Positions 1 through 37,200 of a stretch of 64,000 nt of DNA are shown here, piece by piece (within the stretch, counting starts at the first letter, position 1; each line of letters begins with the position of its first letter). The position numbers and the translations under genes are program-made. The DNA comes from Sycon ciliatum (taxonomy: Eukaryota; Porifera; Calcarea; Leucosolenida; Sycettidae): contig NC_088646.1 of NCBI RefSeq assembly GCF_964019385.1, positions 3,615,025 to 3,679,024 on the forward strand. The letters are read 5' to 3'. Below the pieces are notes generated by a model. The model saw nothing but the letters and a program-made list of their open reading frames with translations, was not told the origin of the DNA and made no database searches.

Positions 1-100
1 CTGGCATTGCGCATTCCTGGACTGATGAAAGAAAAGAAGAAAAAATACCCAGAGAGAAGCTTTGAGGATGTTCTGAAATTCACATTTAGCCCTCACTTAC

Positions 101-258
101 CCACTGGCTGAGTGCGAAGGAGGCAGTACAGTGCACCGTGCACCCCCGGAATGGCGCCGGGAAGTCGGAGAGGTTGGCTGCAAAGAGCAGCTTGTCAGTG
201 TCACTGGTAGCAGAGAGGAGCACGGATGTGTGTTGCAGTGAAAACAGCCCTGTGTTTG
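101..258 (-). CDS. Internal exon of an unidentified gene, cut by the left edge
   Basis: On the minus strand an open stretch ends at a strong donor (GTAAGT, reverse complement at 95-100) and can begin at either of two adjacent AG acceptors (exon start 249 or 258; both give the same frame). The translation is hydrophobic with a regular strand pattern and includes TSVLLSATSDTDKLLFAANL. It lies beyond the stop codon of the SHLD2-like gene at 5564, so it belongs to the next minus-strand gene, most of which is off the window. There is a faint likeness to the C-terminal part of alanyl-tRNA synthetases, too weak to claim. The exon call rests on splice signals and composition only. Confidence 0.4.
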
Positions 259-3200
259 CTGTTCAAATCTTCAGAGTCACCTTCTTGTGTTGCTCACTGT
301 AGGAAAGCAGCATGTAGCCATGTAAGAACAAACAGACACAATCCAATGAATCATGATGATGAAGGAGGTGCCATGTAAGAACAAGCAGGCACATGACGAG
401 GGAGATTTAGTGAACAACACGGAGTGCACAGATGAAGAGAAACCGACTGAGCACAGTACAGTAGGAGACATCAGTCGCTGACAATATCCTGCTATGACAG
501 CCGGAAGTGAAGCCATGTTCCGGCCTCTACACTCTCTGACGTTCCTTCCGCACTGACGACGGACATGATCACATGCACCTGACAGGAGGATATCAAAAAC
601 ACGCACACATTCCCAATCTTCTTCTTTCTCATCTATTCTTGTAATGACACTAGCTGGCATTCACAGCCGCTTATACGATAACACAACAAACAGATACATA
701 CACACAGGGATGTGACGAACATAATGCAGCACTGGGCGTACTCTTACAAGGCAAGGGGCACAGCCACTGGCACTGGTGTTTTTAAAAGATAGTTTGATAC
801 AAAGTTAGATAATTATGACAATCACTTGGCATTCCTGAGGCTCCCACTGAGACTTTGGCCATGAGCAAGATGCTAGGCTAGGTACTCTAGTGTACTGGTG
901 AGTCTAAGATTTCATTTGTTGGGAAGTATTCTGTCTTTATCAACATTTACGTAATCAAGTAGCGTGCTCCACTGTCCAAAGAGTGCTCAATACCCATGTA
1001 GGGTAGAGCCTTGTACACAAGAGAGATTGTAAGCTGATGATCCTTGCCTGATGATCGTAGTGATACGTGAAACTCAGAGTTGCGACACAGCTTCCAGTCT
1101 CTCTTGTGTATCAACATTTAACGAGTATCCGCCATTGCCATGAGCAGCAGGAACGTCTCAAGAAGCATGAATACGATATCCAACCTCATCATAGACTGAA
1201 TGCCATTACTTCATCCAGGGAAATATCAGAATGATGTTGGATGAGGACTGGTGCCACCCTCGACTACATGTAAAGGTTCTGCGGATTGCAGCTCATCTGG
1301 GTCCGGATGAAAGAGTTGAGCCCAAAGGAACTTGTGACACATGTCTGACAATGGGCTCAGGAAGCTGACATGCTCTTCTCAATGGGCAAAAAGCTAGGGG
1401 GAGGGTGCACGGGTTGGGTTGAAAACATATTATAGTTCCTCGATCAGTCATGTAAGTAGTCGCTGGAGTAAAAACGTTTCCACGTCCATGCTACAACCAC
1501 ATAAACATTCGTATTTGTATTTGTAACACAACATAAATGTGCACAAAGGGTAAGCAGCAGCTCTCGGCCTGTTTATCAATAAAGTTCTTCCACCTCCACC
1601 AAACCGACCACACACCAGCAACATGACTCCAAGTTATAGATACTGACAAACAATTTTTTCCTCCAGACAGTGCTGTTTCGACCACTATAGATCCCATCAG
1701 TGAAGGTTGAGAATAATGAATGGTCAGAATTAATTTTGAAAGCACAGTTCTAAATTAATTCTAGCCATTCATTATTCTCACATGCATGCTTGCACCCTTA
1801 AAAATGGGGTGTACCATGTTTCTAAATATGAATGCTAAGCATTTGACTGTAAACATTACATTGCGGTTACAATGCACAGCTAAAGAGTAGTGGTGATGGA
1901 CTCATGTCTGCATGCATAGTCCATACACTGCACATTCAGGGCGGGGCTGCATTCCTATGCTATGTTTTTTTTCTAGCCTTCAGCAAGCAGTCGACTGGAA
2001 GTGCTGACCAATCTATACTGTGTATAAGCAGTCAGGTGAAGGCAAACACTCCACACTGGTCTTACAGTACATAATTGCACTGGGGAAATACTATTAGCTG
2101 TGCCAAAAGACAAACGCCTCCCACTGGTTAACAATGTGTGTGCTTGTCTCAAGATAGCGTGACACCAGAATAGCTCAGTGGGATGGCTGGCTAAATCTTT
2201 GAGGCTAGTCCTGCAGCCGTACAGCACTACAGCATTACAGCAATACAGACAGTCCCGTGGTACTACAGCAGTCTGCAGGAGTCTAAAACTGCACAATACA
2301 ATGAATTGATGAATACACGGAGATGCTGAGACAGTTCTGTATCGCTCAGTGCATGCAGTGCTCTCAATTGAACAGACTGGCATACATCACCATGATGTTC
2401 AATACTACCCCTACTACAGTAGTGGACACTTATGTGACTTGGCAAGCTAGGTTAGTAGGTAACATTACAACAAGGAAGACACTTCAGATGAAGGCCAGTC
2501 CAGCCTGTGACTACATAAAATAGCCAGTGCCTGCCATTGATCATTCATGCTGTTCTATTACTAGTATACATGTATCGCTGTTTTCATTCTTGCCATTCTT
2601 GGCGGGCAGTTTCAGTGTTTGTATTCACATGATAGGCATGTCCAGCTACAGTACAGGTACAGCTCTACACTAACTGCATGTATGGCACATGGTGCATGGT
2701 GTACACTACTAGTACAATATACCGGCGGGGATAGTACTTGGAAATAGTCTAGACACCCAGGGTGGCACACCTGTTTGATTATGCGTCATTGTGCTTCTTT
2801 TCTACAGGTATTTGCCTCTACTTCACAAAGGTCTGTGAGTCTACTTTGAACTAGGTAATCTGTGTACACCCAGTTCTGTTCTGTTTCCTTTGCCCATGCA
2901 AGTAACTTGCAAGATCAGGACTCGGAATACTAGCTAGGCAACATTCAAACATCCCACTGCACAGTAGAATTACAAAGACTGGCATCGAGACATGCGCTCT
3001 CGGCTCGGTAGAAATGCCTGGACAAGTCTACAAATCTCTTACATGTTCTGCGGGATGTGAGGGTAGAGTGCTGCTTCCACTGTGGCATCTCAGCGTCCAC
3101 GATGCTACTACTACATGTACATGTACTTCGTCTGGTAAAGATGAGTCAAGATGTGTATCAGCAGCACTGCTGGTAGCGAATACCTGGAAGAGAGAAGAAT

Positions 3201-4058
3201 CGCAAACCGGGCACAGTCATACGTGTAGAAATAGATACACAAAAAAACCTGTCTAAGCCGACAGCTCACGGAACCTTCCAAATGTAACCTTCATGTAGAG
3301 GTGATCACCTTATCCAGGGTCATTTGACTGGAGAGACCATTGGTCCTGGTTGTAGTGGCAGGTGGTCGCCTTGACAGGTTTTTACTGTACAGGGGGATGC
3401 CATAGTAACATCACGCAATCCCATTGCTAGACAAAGCAGCAGCAGCAGCAGCAGCAGTTGTCTGCACCAATGCTATTCATGGAAGGAGAACTAACCGATT
3501 AGGGCGAAACACAACCTGGATGAGGGAGAATGGGAAACATGCTTCTTTTTCCTTTCAAAGAAGTAATGTTTTAGTTAATTTCCACCGGATCAGAACCCGA
3601 GTGGAAATCAATGAGACACAATGAGGTGGTGGTGATGATGATGACTCACAACACCATGGTACTGTCAAGAGTACATGTACTCTTGGTACTGTGTATGAAT
3701 GAATGGATAGCCGGACTACACACACAGTGATGAATGAACACAACGGTGGCCACCAGTCTCAAGGGGTAATATTACCAACTGCTCCCACTGCCCAGTATAA
3801 TGGTACATGTAGATGTGCAAATAACATATCTTTCAAAATGCAGTGGCATGTAGGAGGCAAAGTGATGTTGAGTTAGTCTGCTGTTCACACATACACACAT
3901 GCATGCATGCACCGATCGTGGCTGTTGAATACAAACAAATTGATCATGCATTGCCATTCAAAAATCACGACAATGAAGCTATTTATTTGCACAGCATACT
4001 CTGCGACTAGTATCCATGTCCCATCAACAAACGCCTTGCTTTTCTGGAGCTTTGCACA
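259..4058. other. Stretch without a recognised gene
   Basis: Only short open frames are present and none shows a family motif. It holds a small imperfect palindrome at about 1708-1788, where two arms around GAATAATGAATGG face each other, and a short CAG run at about 3437-3458. Upstream exons of the gene cut by the left edge should lie in or near this interval, but none could be identified with confidence. Confidence 0.5.
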
Positions 4059-4094
4059 GTGGCTCCATGCACTGGCAGTAATGCCAGGGCTGTA

Positions 4095-4262
4095 ACGGCC
4101 AGTGAAATATGTCGCAACGATGACTCTGATATCAGCGTGGGCTCTGACCCACATAGTCAATCTGACTCGTTACCCCAGGGTCCCACCAGCTGGCTGATGT
4201 GTTGCAAGACAATAATCTCACAGATGACTACTTCAGCAGTAGCAGTAGCAGCACGCATGGAG
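4095..4262 (+). other. Exon-like acidic, serine-rich block
   Basis: A plus-strand stretch reads as an acidic, serine-rich peptide (DDSDISVGSDPHSQSDS) and then, in a second frame, as LADVLQDNNLTDDYF followed by a serine run. The second part is bounded by CAG before it and by GAGTAAGT, a good donor, at about 4261. It may be an exon upstream of the cysteine-rich block at 4515-5211, or a remnant of the same decayed unit. No family is recognised. Confidence 0.25.
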
Positions 4263-4514
4263 AGTAAGTCTTCAGAACCAGTACATTCTGCACCAAATCT
4301 TGCTGTGACAAAAATGAAATTCCACTAAGGTAGGAAACCTGACAGATATCAGAGAACTTAAAAAGGTGTTTGTTTAAAGGCAAGAAGGGAAAAGAGATCA
4401 CCTCAGTCTGGTCCGAACACATTGTGAACAGAGATAGAGAGGGGGAGGGGAGGAGAATTCAGAATCTACTTCAAGAGTGGCAACACACTATGATAAACAC
4501 CAAGATGACTTGCA

Positions 4515-5211
4515 CTGCCAAGTAGTTTATTTTCAAAGATCGTGAAAGTCAAATGGTTCTCAGCACATTGGCCGAGTGCTAGCATTCTCCGCACGCTGTT
4601 CTGTAGCAATCCTCCAAGAAGCAAAGTACCGTTGCCCAATTTGCAGAGCCGTGCAAGTCGGGGGATCAGAGCCACATTAAGTCTTGTTGAAGGCCAACGG
4701 AAAGGAGACAAGATCCAAACGCAATGGAGAGGCCGCAATTTTGGCAAGCTCTGGCCAAGCCACGGGAACTAATGGCAACCTGTTGACCAATGGCTAGTAT
4801 AGTGAAGGCACATCAAGGATAGATGAACTCATCCACAAGGTTCTCAGAGCACCACCCGGGCATGCTCATAAGCATGCCAAGGCCCAAGGGATAAGCACAG
4901 GATTATGTGCTGTATGCAGCCCATCAGAACATAACTGCCATAGTGTAGTGTCCTGTATTGGTTGCAGTACACTGCTCCCAGCACCAGCCAGTGGGGGTAT
5001 AAACCTGACACCGTGCACAAGCGATGTACTGGAAACACGAGGTGAAATCCCAAAGTCCACTGGGCAGTGTAACCATTCCTTCTCACGGTACAGTAGTACG
5101 CTCAAAACTATTGCTGGCCAAACCAATAATACTGTTGAAGTTGATAGTGGTGAAACCGACCCTTTCCCACGCAACCAACGCAGGTTCTTGCACTATTCAA
5201 CAGTAGGGTGA
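4515..5211 (+). pseudogene. Interrupted cysteine-rich coding block, identity unknown
   Basis: One plus-strand frame reads as protein-like sequence for about 230 codons but is interrupted. Its early part contains YRCPICRAV, which looks like half of a RING-type zinc-binding site. After about 4800 it is open to 5211 and contains C-x2-C-x6-C-x5-C-x2-C (LCAVCSPSEHNC then VVSCIGC). That spacing recalls the first finger of nuclear receptors but lacks the usual FFRR that follows. The tail is rich in Ser, Thr and Asn. The steady codon-like composition across the interruptions argues for a decayed gene rather than chance. Whether it derives from a host gene or a mobile element cannot be decided here. 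Confidence 0.35.
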
Positions 5212-5563
5212 AGCTGGATTTGACATCCTGGATCTGTGGAAGTAGCAGTCTCTTGCATGAAGACTACATAGAATGCTGCCCTGCGCAGCGTAGAGATTGT
5301 AGACAAATACATGTAGTTCACTTCCCAAAGCATGTCAGTGCAGGCGATAGAAGGCTGCCACAATGAGCATTGCTCAAGTAAAAAGGTCATCACGCCCGTA
5401 GAATATCATTTCCCATCCAATGGTTTCGGGATGACTCTGCTGTATGCGGTTGCCTGCAGGTCTGCTCAAGTTTCACGTTCCACCTACAATGTAATACCAA
5501 GGTTCCATTGAGAAAGGTTGAGCTCACACAAACCACTCAAGGAGCTGTAGTAGTACCTTGGCC

Positions 5564-29863
<24,300 letters not shown>

Positions 29864-30145
29864 CTGCACAGCAGCGCTGGGGATACGCGACGGATAGACG
29901 CTAATTTTAGATGAACTTCTAACTTTTATAATCGATTCACCGGAAATGTGTCAATAAATCTCACACAGCGCACATGTTGCATCAACTCATGTACGCTATA
30001 TTAGTTTGGGCAATATGTTCTAGCCGGGTATCTCAACAATCTCATGAAAGCACTTGAGAGCAAATCACATACTCCGTTGCCAAGTAGAAGGAGGAGAACG
30101 AGAACAAGAAGAAGAAGGCACACTCAACAACCCGGCTTGACTCTA

Positions 30146-33100
30146 CTAGTGTGGTGATGGCTGCACGGGGCTGGCAACGATGAGGTCACCAAACATACTC
30201 CTCACCCATGGTGATGGGCAGGCACAGCACTCGCCCTGGCTGCCAGATAACACAGGACAGACAAAGACGACCAGGACCAGTAGTAACACGAACACCGCGA
30301 CTGAATACAGCAGGAAGCGGACCGTCGACTGAAAGCAACTTGTCTTGGCTGGCATAGGCGGGGTGCAGAGTTTACTCTGAGAGAACACAGCACAATAGAA
30401 CACAAGGTGGTTGAAGATACACTTCCCAAAATACCTAGCATCGCTATTAATGTACAGTAGAGTGAGTAGACCCTCGCTTTCCGCCCCCTTTGGGCAGGAA
30501 TCTGCAAAAAGATGTGCGGATTGGTGACATCCATTCTGTGTAGCATGCATTTCTAGTTTTTCTACATATCAAAAGTTCAGCACAATCAATTTACACACCC
30601 GGTCAACATTTCACCTGCAACTGCCGGGCACTGAAGAACGGAGCGCCAAAGAACGAACCGGGTAGGATAACGCCAAGCACACCAATACATACGCAGTCCT
30701 CAACTGCGCATGGACTGTAGTACTCGTACATGAAAAATAACAATGGCCTAGGCTAGAAGGCTGACCCCCCTCCCCAGTTCTTCGGCTTTCAACTCTTACA
30801 GCAGTTCACATTAGACAGGGACCACCATACACTACTCCAATGGATATTGCCCCTGCTTCTATAGACCAAGTGTTCATAGGCAAAATGATCTGTGGAAGCC
30901 GATGTCAGGACTGGGCTTGTATTCAAACCAGGTACTTCCGACAAGGAATACGTGCCCCCAGAGAGCTGTACAGTTGAATACATACCAGTCAGACTTCATT
31001 TATTTTAACGTTAGACCAGTACTACATTTTTACAGCGTACATGTACATCTACAACGCATCACACATATTCTATTCTCCAAGGAATCAATTCTTACAGAGT
31101 CAGTGAATTCCTCGTCAACTGATGGCGACATATCCGCCGAATCACCACGACTCCACGTCCGCAACCTCCTCCGCGTTGACTTTATAGGCGACTCTGTCGA
31201 TGGCGAGGTTCTCAATGCTGGAGACACTGGCTGTGCATGACAAGGGGACGCACTCAGACTCTCATTGGACGAATCGGTGATGCTAGGTGACGAGGCCTGC
31301 ACACACACATACACACAAACGATTGGGTCTCATACAATGACCAAGCTGACTGCAAGTGCAGGGTAAGCAGCACTTCACAGCTTCTATTCAAACGATTTAC
31401 TAATGCACAGTATACTTGCACTAGAGATGCCTGAAATGAAAAGCACTGGTGGGATAGACACGTAGCTTCAGCAGTATACAACGGTTGTCAGTCAAGATAC
31501 AAGACGGCGTTCAAGTGTTCAATTCCCAAACAAATCGGCACATCTGTGCATGCAGGGTACACAGCGCATTAGTATAATTATTTATTAATTTTGAATAGGG
31601 CATTCCTACAGGCCTCCTTATGGGGTACCCTACATGTTTTTGTATGGGTGAGCGACATGGCAAATACTTTGCAGAACACTTTGCAAATGAAAGATAGACC
31701 AAAGAGGTAAACGGTGGACAAACGCTGCAAGCCTAAAAGCAGAACCCCCCCCCCCCTTTCTTCACCACAAGATCAGGTTTGCAGCGAGGTTGCAAGATGC
31801 AGGAGGTGCTCACCTAGGTCAATATAGCATCACACACACACACACACACACACGCACGCACACAGGCACGCGCGCGTGTACACGCACAAAGGCACGCGCA
31901 CGTGTACATGCACCTTCCTGGACAGAAGAGAGAACATAGCACCATATCACAGACATTATTTACCAAGCGCATCCCTCGTCTGGATTTCCCAAGTTTGTTT
32001 CCATTGCCTAGGTTATGTTTAAGGTGCAGTTCACCAACCATTTTGGCACGCTCTGCCTCGGTATTCAGTAGCCGCTGGCGCAGTGATTCGCACTCGGCCG
32101 AGACCTCCTTGGCCAGCTTTTCCGCCTGCTCCCGTTGCTCCAGCGCGACCGTCAGATCAGCCCGAGCTGCCTTCAACTGCTGGCGCGCAGCCAGTGCCTT
32201 CTTGGCGGTTTGGTTGCGCGATGCAACGAGCTTGCGAAGCTTGTCTTCAAACGTTACCATCATGTCACCATTGAGAGGCTTTGCGTGTCGACTAGCAGTA
32301 TCATCCACGTCCACTGAAAATGAATGGCTCAGATCTGCTACTTGCTGCAGAGCCAACGTTTTCTTCTCATCAAAGTGGTCACGGAATGCTGCTACAACGT
32401 CCAATAGCTCACTGGCACTGGATGTTGTTTTGAAGTCAAATATGGATCCATCACTAGGTGTTGGGGACACACAGTCGACGGCCTGGTTTCCGGATGCTGG
32501 TGTTTTGCAACCATCAACACCAAGCAACGGCGACTTATTGCCGCCCAATGTCTGAAGCAGCTCGCGTCGCAGGTCACCATGCTCCCTCAGCGGTGTGCTT
32601 TGATTCACTGGCACTCCGACCTGTTCGGATGCACCGACCTGCACCCGTACAATGCTCTCAAAGGTGTCGGGTGTTCGGCCACGCTGCTGTGTCTGTAGGT
32701 CACCAAGCTGAGCCTCCAAATGTCCCTTCTCAGTACGCAAATCATTGCAAGTGTTCATCAGATCACCAAGACGCTGCTCCAGGGCTTGAGTCCTGTCTGC
32801 CGACTGGGCAAGCTGCTCATGTATACCAGCTAGAGATGCATCGTCACTACCACTACCTCCAAATAATTGAAGAGCTGAGTTGTAATCATCCTGCAGGCAT
32901 TCCAGTTTTTTTCTCAAAGTATGCTCCTCATCTTCAGCTGCTCCCAATTTAGCCAACAACCCAGTTTTCTCCTGCTCCAAACTGGATACACGGGTTTCTA
33001 AAGTTATGCTGCGGCCTTTCTCCTGTGCAAGAGATGCACGCAGCGTGTCATTCTCTTCCTCCATTGATATGCGGAGTCGGCGGAGGCTTTCAAAATTCAC

Positions 33101-33355
33101 CACACGTTTTTCGGCAGATGCTAATCTCAAGCGCAAATCACAGCTCTCGTCCTCGTTCTCCTGATCAGCTTGCCTCAGCAGTCTGTTTTCGTCCGTCAAG
33201 CGGCGTATCAACAAATGCTGTTGGTGAATCAGCTGGCGATCTGCCTCAGCTTCAAGCTCTTGCTGTCCGGCTGAGAAATCACCACTGCCTTCCTCAGAAG
33301 CATATTCCGATCCCGTGCCACTTTCGAAAGTAGAATGATGTACGCACTGAGCCAT
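30146..33355 (-). CDS. Coiled-coil protein with C-terminal membrane anchor, KASH-like tail
   Basis: Three minus-strand exons join in phase 0: 31964-33355 (start codon at 33355), 31096-31296, 30376-30146 (stop TAG). The product is 607 residues. Residues 25-220 and about 370-450 are rich in Leu, Glu, Gln and Arg in heptad patterns (for example RRLTDENRLLRQADQENEDE and LKAARADLTVALEQREQAEK), so it is a coiled coil. A Ser/Pro/Arg-rich linker follows, then one strongly hydrophobic segment at about 551-571 (LLYSVAVFVLLLVLVVFVC) and a 36-residue tail. The tail contains Cys, seven residues, then Arg-Ser, and ends PVQPSPH, which recalls nesprin KASH peptides. No membrane signal is seen at the N-terminus, so the N-terminal part should face the cytoplasm. 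The family is not recognised; JAW1/IRAG2-like KASH proteins and other tail-anchored coiled coils are candidates. A GTGAGG inside the last exon could act as a donor and change the tail. Confidence 0.7.
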
Positions 33356-34279
33356 TTTCTAGGTACGAATGGACCGCGTGAGTACCCAAGACCAAAACTG
33401 GCAAAAAGACAGACACTGATGCGCTAGCGAGTAGCGTTGCACCAAGCACCAGTGCAGGGTGCAGAGGGACACGAGCGATCTGCCCGGTACGGGGAACGGG
33501 GAAGTCAGTTTCCACCTGTAGCTGCTGGTGCACACTCGGGGCTTGGAACTGGAAGCCAAATCGGAGGAACTGTTTTTTGACAAAATCTGCAGCAGAACCG
33601 CTGCATATGCTTATTATGCAGCTAGTATGAGTATGAAAAGGACATGTCAGACCTGGAAACTACATCTTGACTTGACGTTAGAGTCCTTTCCAAGACCTGG
33701 CACCAGGCAGTAGGAAGGAGGCTAGGTGCAAAGTCGACAACATGACTTGTTACGAGTCACAAGTACTACCGTCTTAGTGACTACCATCCATGGTATACCA
33801 GGTACAGGTATCAGCTCCTTGCATGCTGGAGCTCCTGGACGTGTTGATCATCGCAGCCGTTGGCATGGGAGGGTGGATCGCCTGTTCGTCGCTGAGTTCA
33901 AAAACCGGTGGAAGCCACACAACAATGAACGCAGCGACGGTGCACCGAGTGACCCCTTCGCCCCGCTCGGCTTCGACCCAAGCTCGCGGAGTCGTGGGCA
34001 GGGTAAAAATGCACAGTCGTCCTGATCCGCTGAACAGCCTGAAGTCAAGTGCGTCGCAAGTCAGGCACAGTGCATAGCAGTGATGATCGATGGACGGTGA
34101 GCATGGTAATGTGATTGTGAAGACTGAAGTATGCACGGACACTTCATCAAGGACAAAATAAATAAAAGGCCATGCAGGGTTGTCCATCATCCCGCAGCGC
34201 ATGGACAGGTCCAGCCCAGGGAGCCCTACACACTGTACCGCTCCCTGGTCCAGCCATTGCCACACATAACCACACAATG
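33356..34279. promoter_or_regulatory. 5' flank of the coiled-coil gene
   Basis: No supported gene lies between the start codon at 33355 and the element that begins at 34284. The interval must hold the 5' untranslated region and promoter of the coiled-coil gene. Overlapping open frames on both strands at 33774-34277 have no family motif. No TATA box or initiator was singled out. Confidence 0.35.
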
Positions 34280-34283
34280 TTAA

Positions 34284-37200
34284 AGGGGCACTCCGGCTTC
34301 ATTTTCGACGCCGAGTTTTCGATGCCAAGACGAAGGTAGGTGAAAGAGAAGACCCCTCGAACAAGAACGAGTCTCCAGAAGCGATCGAGTCGAGCAGGAA
34401 GACGACTTTTGAATTTAGGCCGAGCGAGCGCTGATGACGTAATGAGGGATTAGCTTGCCAGTGGAAATGCATCTGCGCACATACATTTCACACACTTTTT
34501 GGCCAATTTTCAATCGAAGAGGAGGTTGTTTGCTATGTTCTCCCAACGCCGTGAGCGATCCCGTCTTCTATACCCTTCCAGGTACCCTGAAGGTCCTCCA
34601 GAGGAGAATTTATCTCCAGCAAAGCGTTGTTGATCCGCTAAATTCGTCTCGAGACACATTCACCCAGTGCAGTGCTGATAAATGTAGAATGTTGAATCTG
34701 TGATAATTGTCGACGATGGAGAGAGAGGCTGATAGCGGCTGTCGCAGGGAGAGTGAAGCTGCTGGAAGTAACAACGGGGAGCCCGTTTGTATCACCTGAA
34801 CAACCAGACTTCAAAGCAGTTTGACCAAATCGGAGGGTGCCTCGTTGCTTATCGTGAATATTACACCGACATGAATTACTACAAGTACATGTATACTGGT
34901 GAGTTTTTATCTTGTTTTGTTCGTATGCTAGTACCCTGGCCTGGAGTTCTCGTTAGCAAATTCCTATCCCCTGGCGTTTTCTAAACATTCCGTGTAGGAC
35001 TGAATACGTGATCAAGTATTCCGATTTGGGTAGATGTGGAATTTGGACATGTATTTTATAAAAAAATTATATTTTCCAAATAGAGCGTTTGTAGAGAAAT
35101 GGTTGCCCAAATACAACAAAATTTATTCTGCAGTTCTACAACTTGTACTGAAATCCAGTCAAAGTAAAAATGATTCTTCATGACAGTTGGGGTCAATCTA
35201 ATCTGATCCAGGTATAACGAATGGTGATGCCTGCCACCCTGGGACCGAATGCTCATTTGGTGGGGGATACCAAAGTACTCGAAAGTAGTGCGTGTTTCAA
35301 TGTGGCATGGAAGTTTTATATGATCTCTGGTCAATGCAACATGCGATAGCCATCATGAATTGCAGGCCTTGAACGCAACTCCGACCAGAATTGGCAGTTC
35401 CCTAAGTTAGATGCTTTCTAATTCCATGGCCCCAGCTGTAGTTATAGAGGGGTGTTTGCACATTATTCTTATAGTCGATAGGTTTATACTGATGGCCACA
35501 AACAACGGCAGTTCAAACTTCACTGATGTGTTCATGAGCTGAGAGATTTCTCTCCACTATTTCTGTTGTGCACACAGGTCTGTCCAATATGCATTGACCG
35601 TATTGGGTATGGTACCTGCTCTGAGAAGGGAATCGCTGGAGCCACAGTCCAACTATACAGGCTTTCAAGAAACAGAGAGGAGCCATCTTTGCAAGCTGAT
35701 ACCTGATGTGTACCGACAGAATTCTCACGAGATACCTTACGGACTACGCCTGGTGTATACTTCATAGTACTCCTTCGACTACTGTCTAGAATCAAGTCGA
35801 CTGAAACAAGTTCAAACAACTCTGGTTTCAAACGAGCCGTCGATTAGACAAACAAAACATTCTCTCATATACTAGAGCACTCTGACAACTCACGACCTAT
35901 TCCTAACGATTGCCACCACTTATGTAGAGTACTGATTGGAATGTGCTCACAATCTCAACAATTCAGTGCTATAATTATTTGAACAATGTGTTCTTTCCAT
36001 AAATGTTGTATCCACATATAATCCACAGTGCTGCAAAGTTTCAGAGTTCTCAGGGTATCAAACAAAATTATTTGAAATACAGTGAAATTGTTCGTGGACA
36101 TTATAGCGTAACTTGTAGTTCCCTGGTCCTTTTCTTTGCTATAAATTAATCCTTTGCTCTCTAGCCGCCGGCGAGTCCAACAGTGAAATTGTTAGTTCAT
36201 ATTTATGTGGGTATGTGGGAGGGGGGTTGAACATATTTCTATATAAGGGACCTGCAACTGTAATACCACAGTACAGTAGATGGCAAATATGTAAAGTAAA
36301 AAAAAAAGTAAAGTTTGTTGAGAAACACAACCAGCGGAAGTTTCGAATGTGCCAGGCCACCACCATGCCTATGATGCCAGGGTGGCAGATGCAGCGCCTA
36401 ACGGCGAGGGTGAGGTGGTAAGTCTCACAAACAATGCATGACAAGGGGGCTAACCTTGTTAGCTGCATCCATGTTGCCCTCACTCCGAGTAGTGAGTACC
36501 CAGTTGACTGTGGGTATCGGCGCAGTTCACTGCATGTAAAGTGGTTCATGCGTGCATTACCGCATTTGCTAGCACAGCACACGCTCCCTGCTCCCAGCGC
36601 GGGTCTCGAACTTGGGACCTTGTGATTCGCAGGCAAGCCCACAACCGCTCGGCCAAAGCGCTGGTCATATGTAGAAAACAGAAATGCATCTTCCCATCAT
36701 TGTACATGGACGGGCGCAGCAGGCCGAAGCTATAAGCCAGAACAGGATTTACAATCACCTAGAGATACTTGAGCTATTCCAGTATTCTCCGTGAGCTGTC
36801 CCATTCCACAATGGTTCATGCCACCATTATTTCTGGTAGTATCCATGTGCATAATTCCAAGACCATCTCGGATTCTTCAGCAATTTGTGCCACGGCAAAA
36901 GACAACGCTTGACTCCGTCACTGGGGCTGTCAAACTTCGCATCACAAATGAACTTCAATTTCTCATCTGGTTCAAGTATATGTACTGCCATGACTTGACC
37001 ATGCTTCATCCACAGCTAGGCGAATATTGTGGTGTTGAATTCCATAGCGCATCTTCTTGCTGCCATGCAGGAGTATGTTGAGAGAAGTGAACATATTTTT
37101 ACTAAAAAAACAACAGCCACTGAAGAGGATAGCATTACCAATAGCCTTGGGTGAATTTCCTGCAGGTACACGTTGTTGGTAGGTCTACTGGTCGGTCTCC

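Noticed and set aside
33774-34277. 167-codon minus-strand frame upstream of the coiled-coil gene
   Set aside because: Composition is odd, other frames are open over the same stretch, and no splice or family evidence supports it.
36602-36672. A working class II tRNA gene on the minus strand
   Set aside because: The A and B boxes are good, but the acceptor stem does not pair fully and the segment lies inside a transposon core; a SINE head is likelier.
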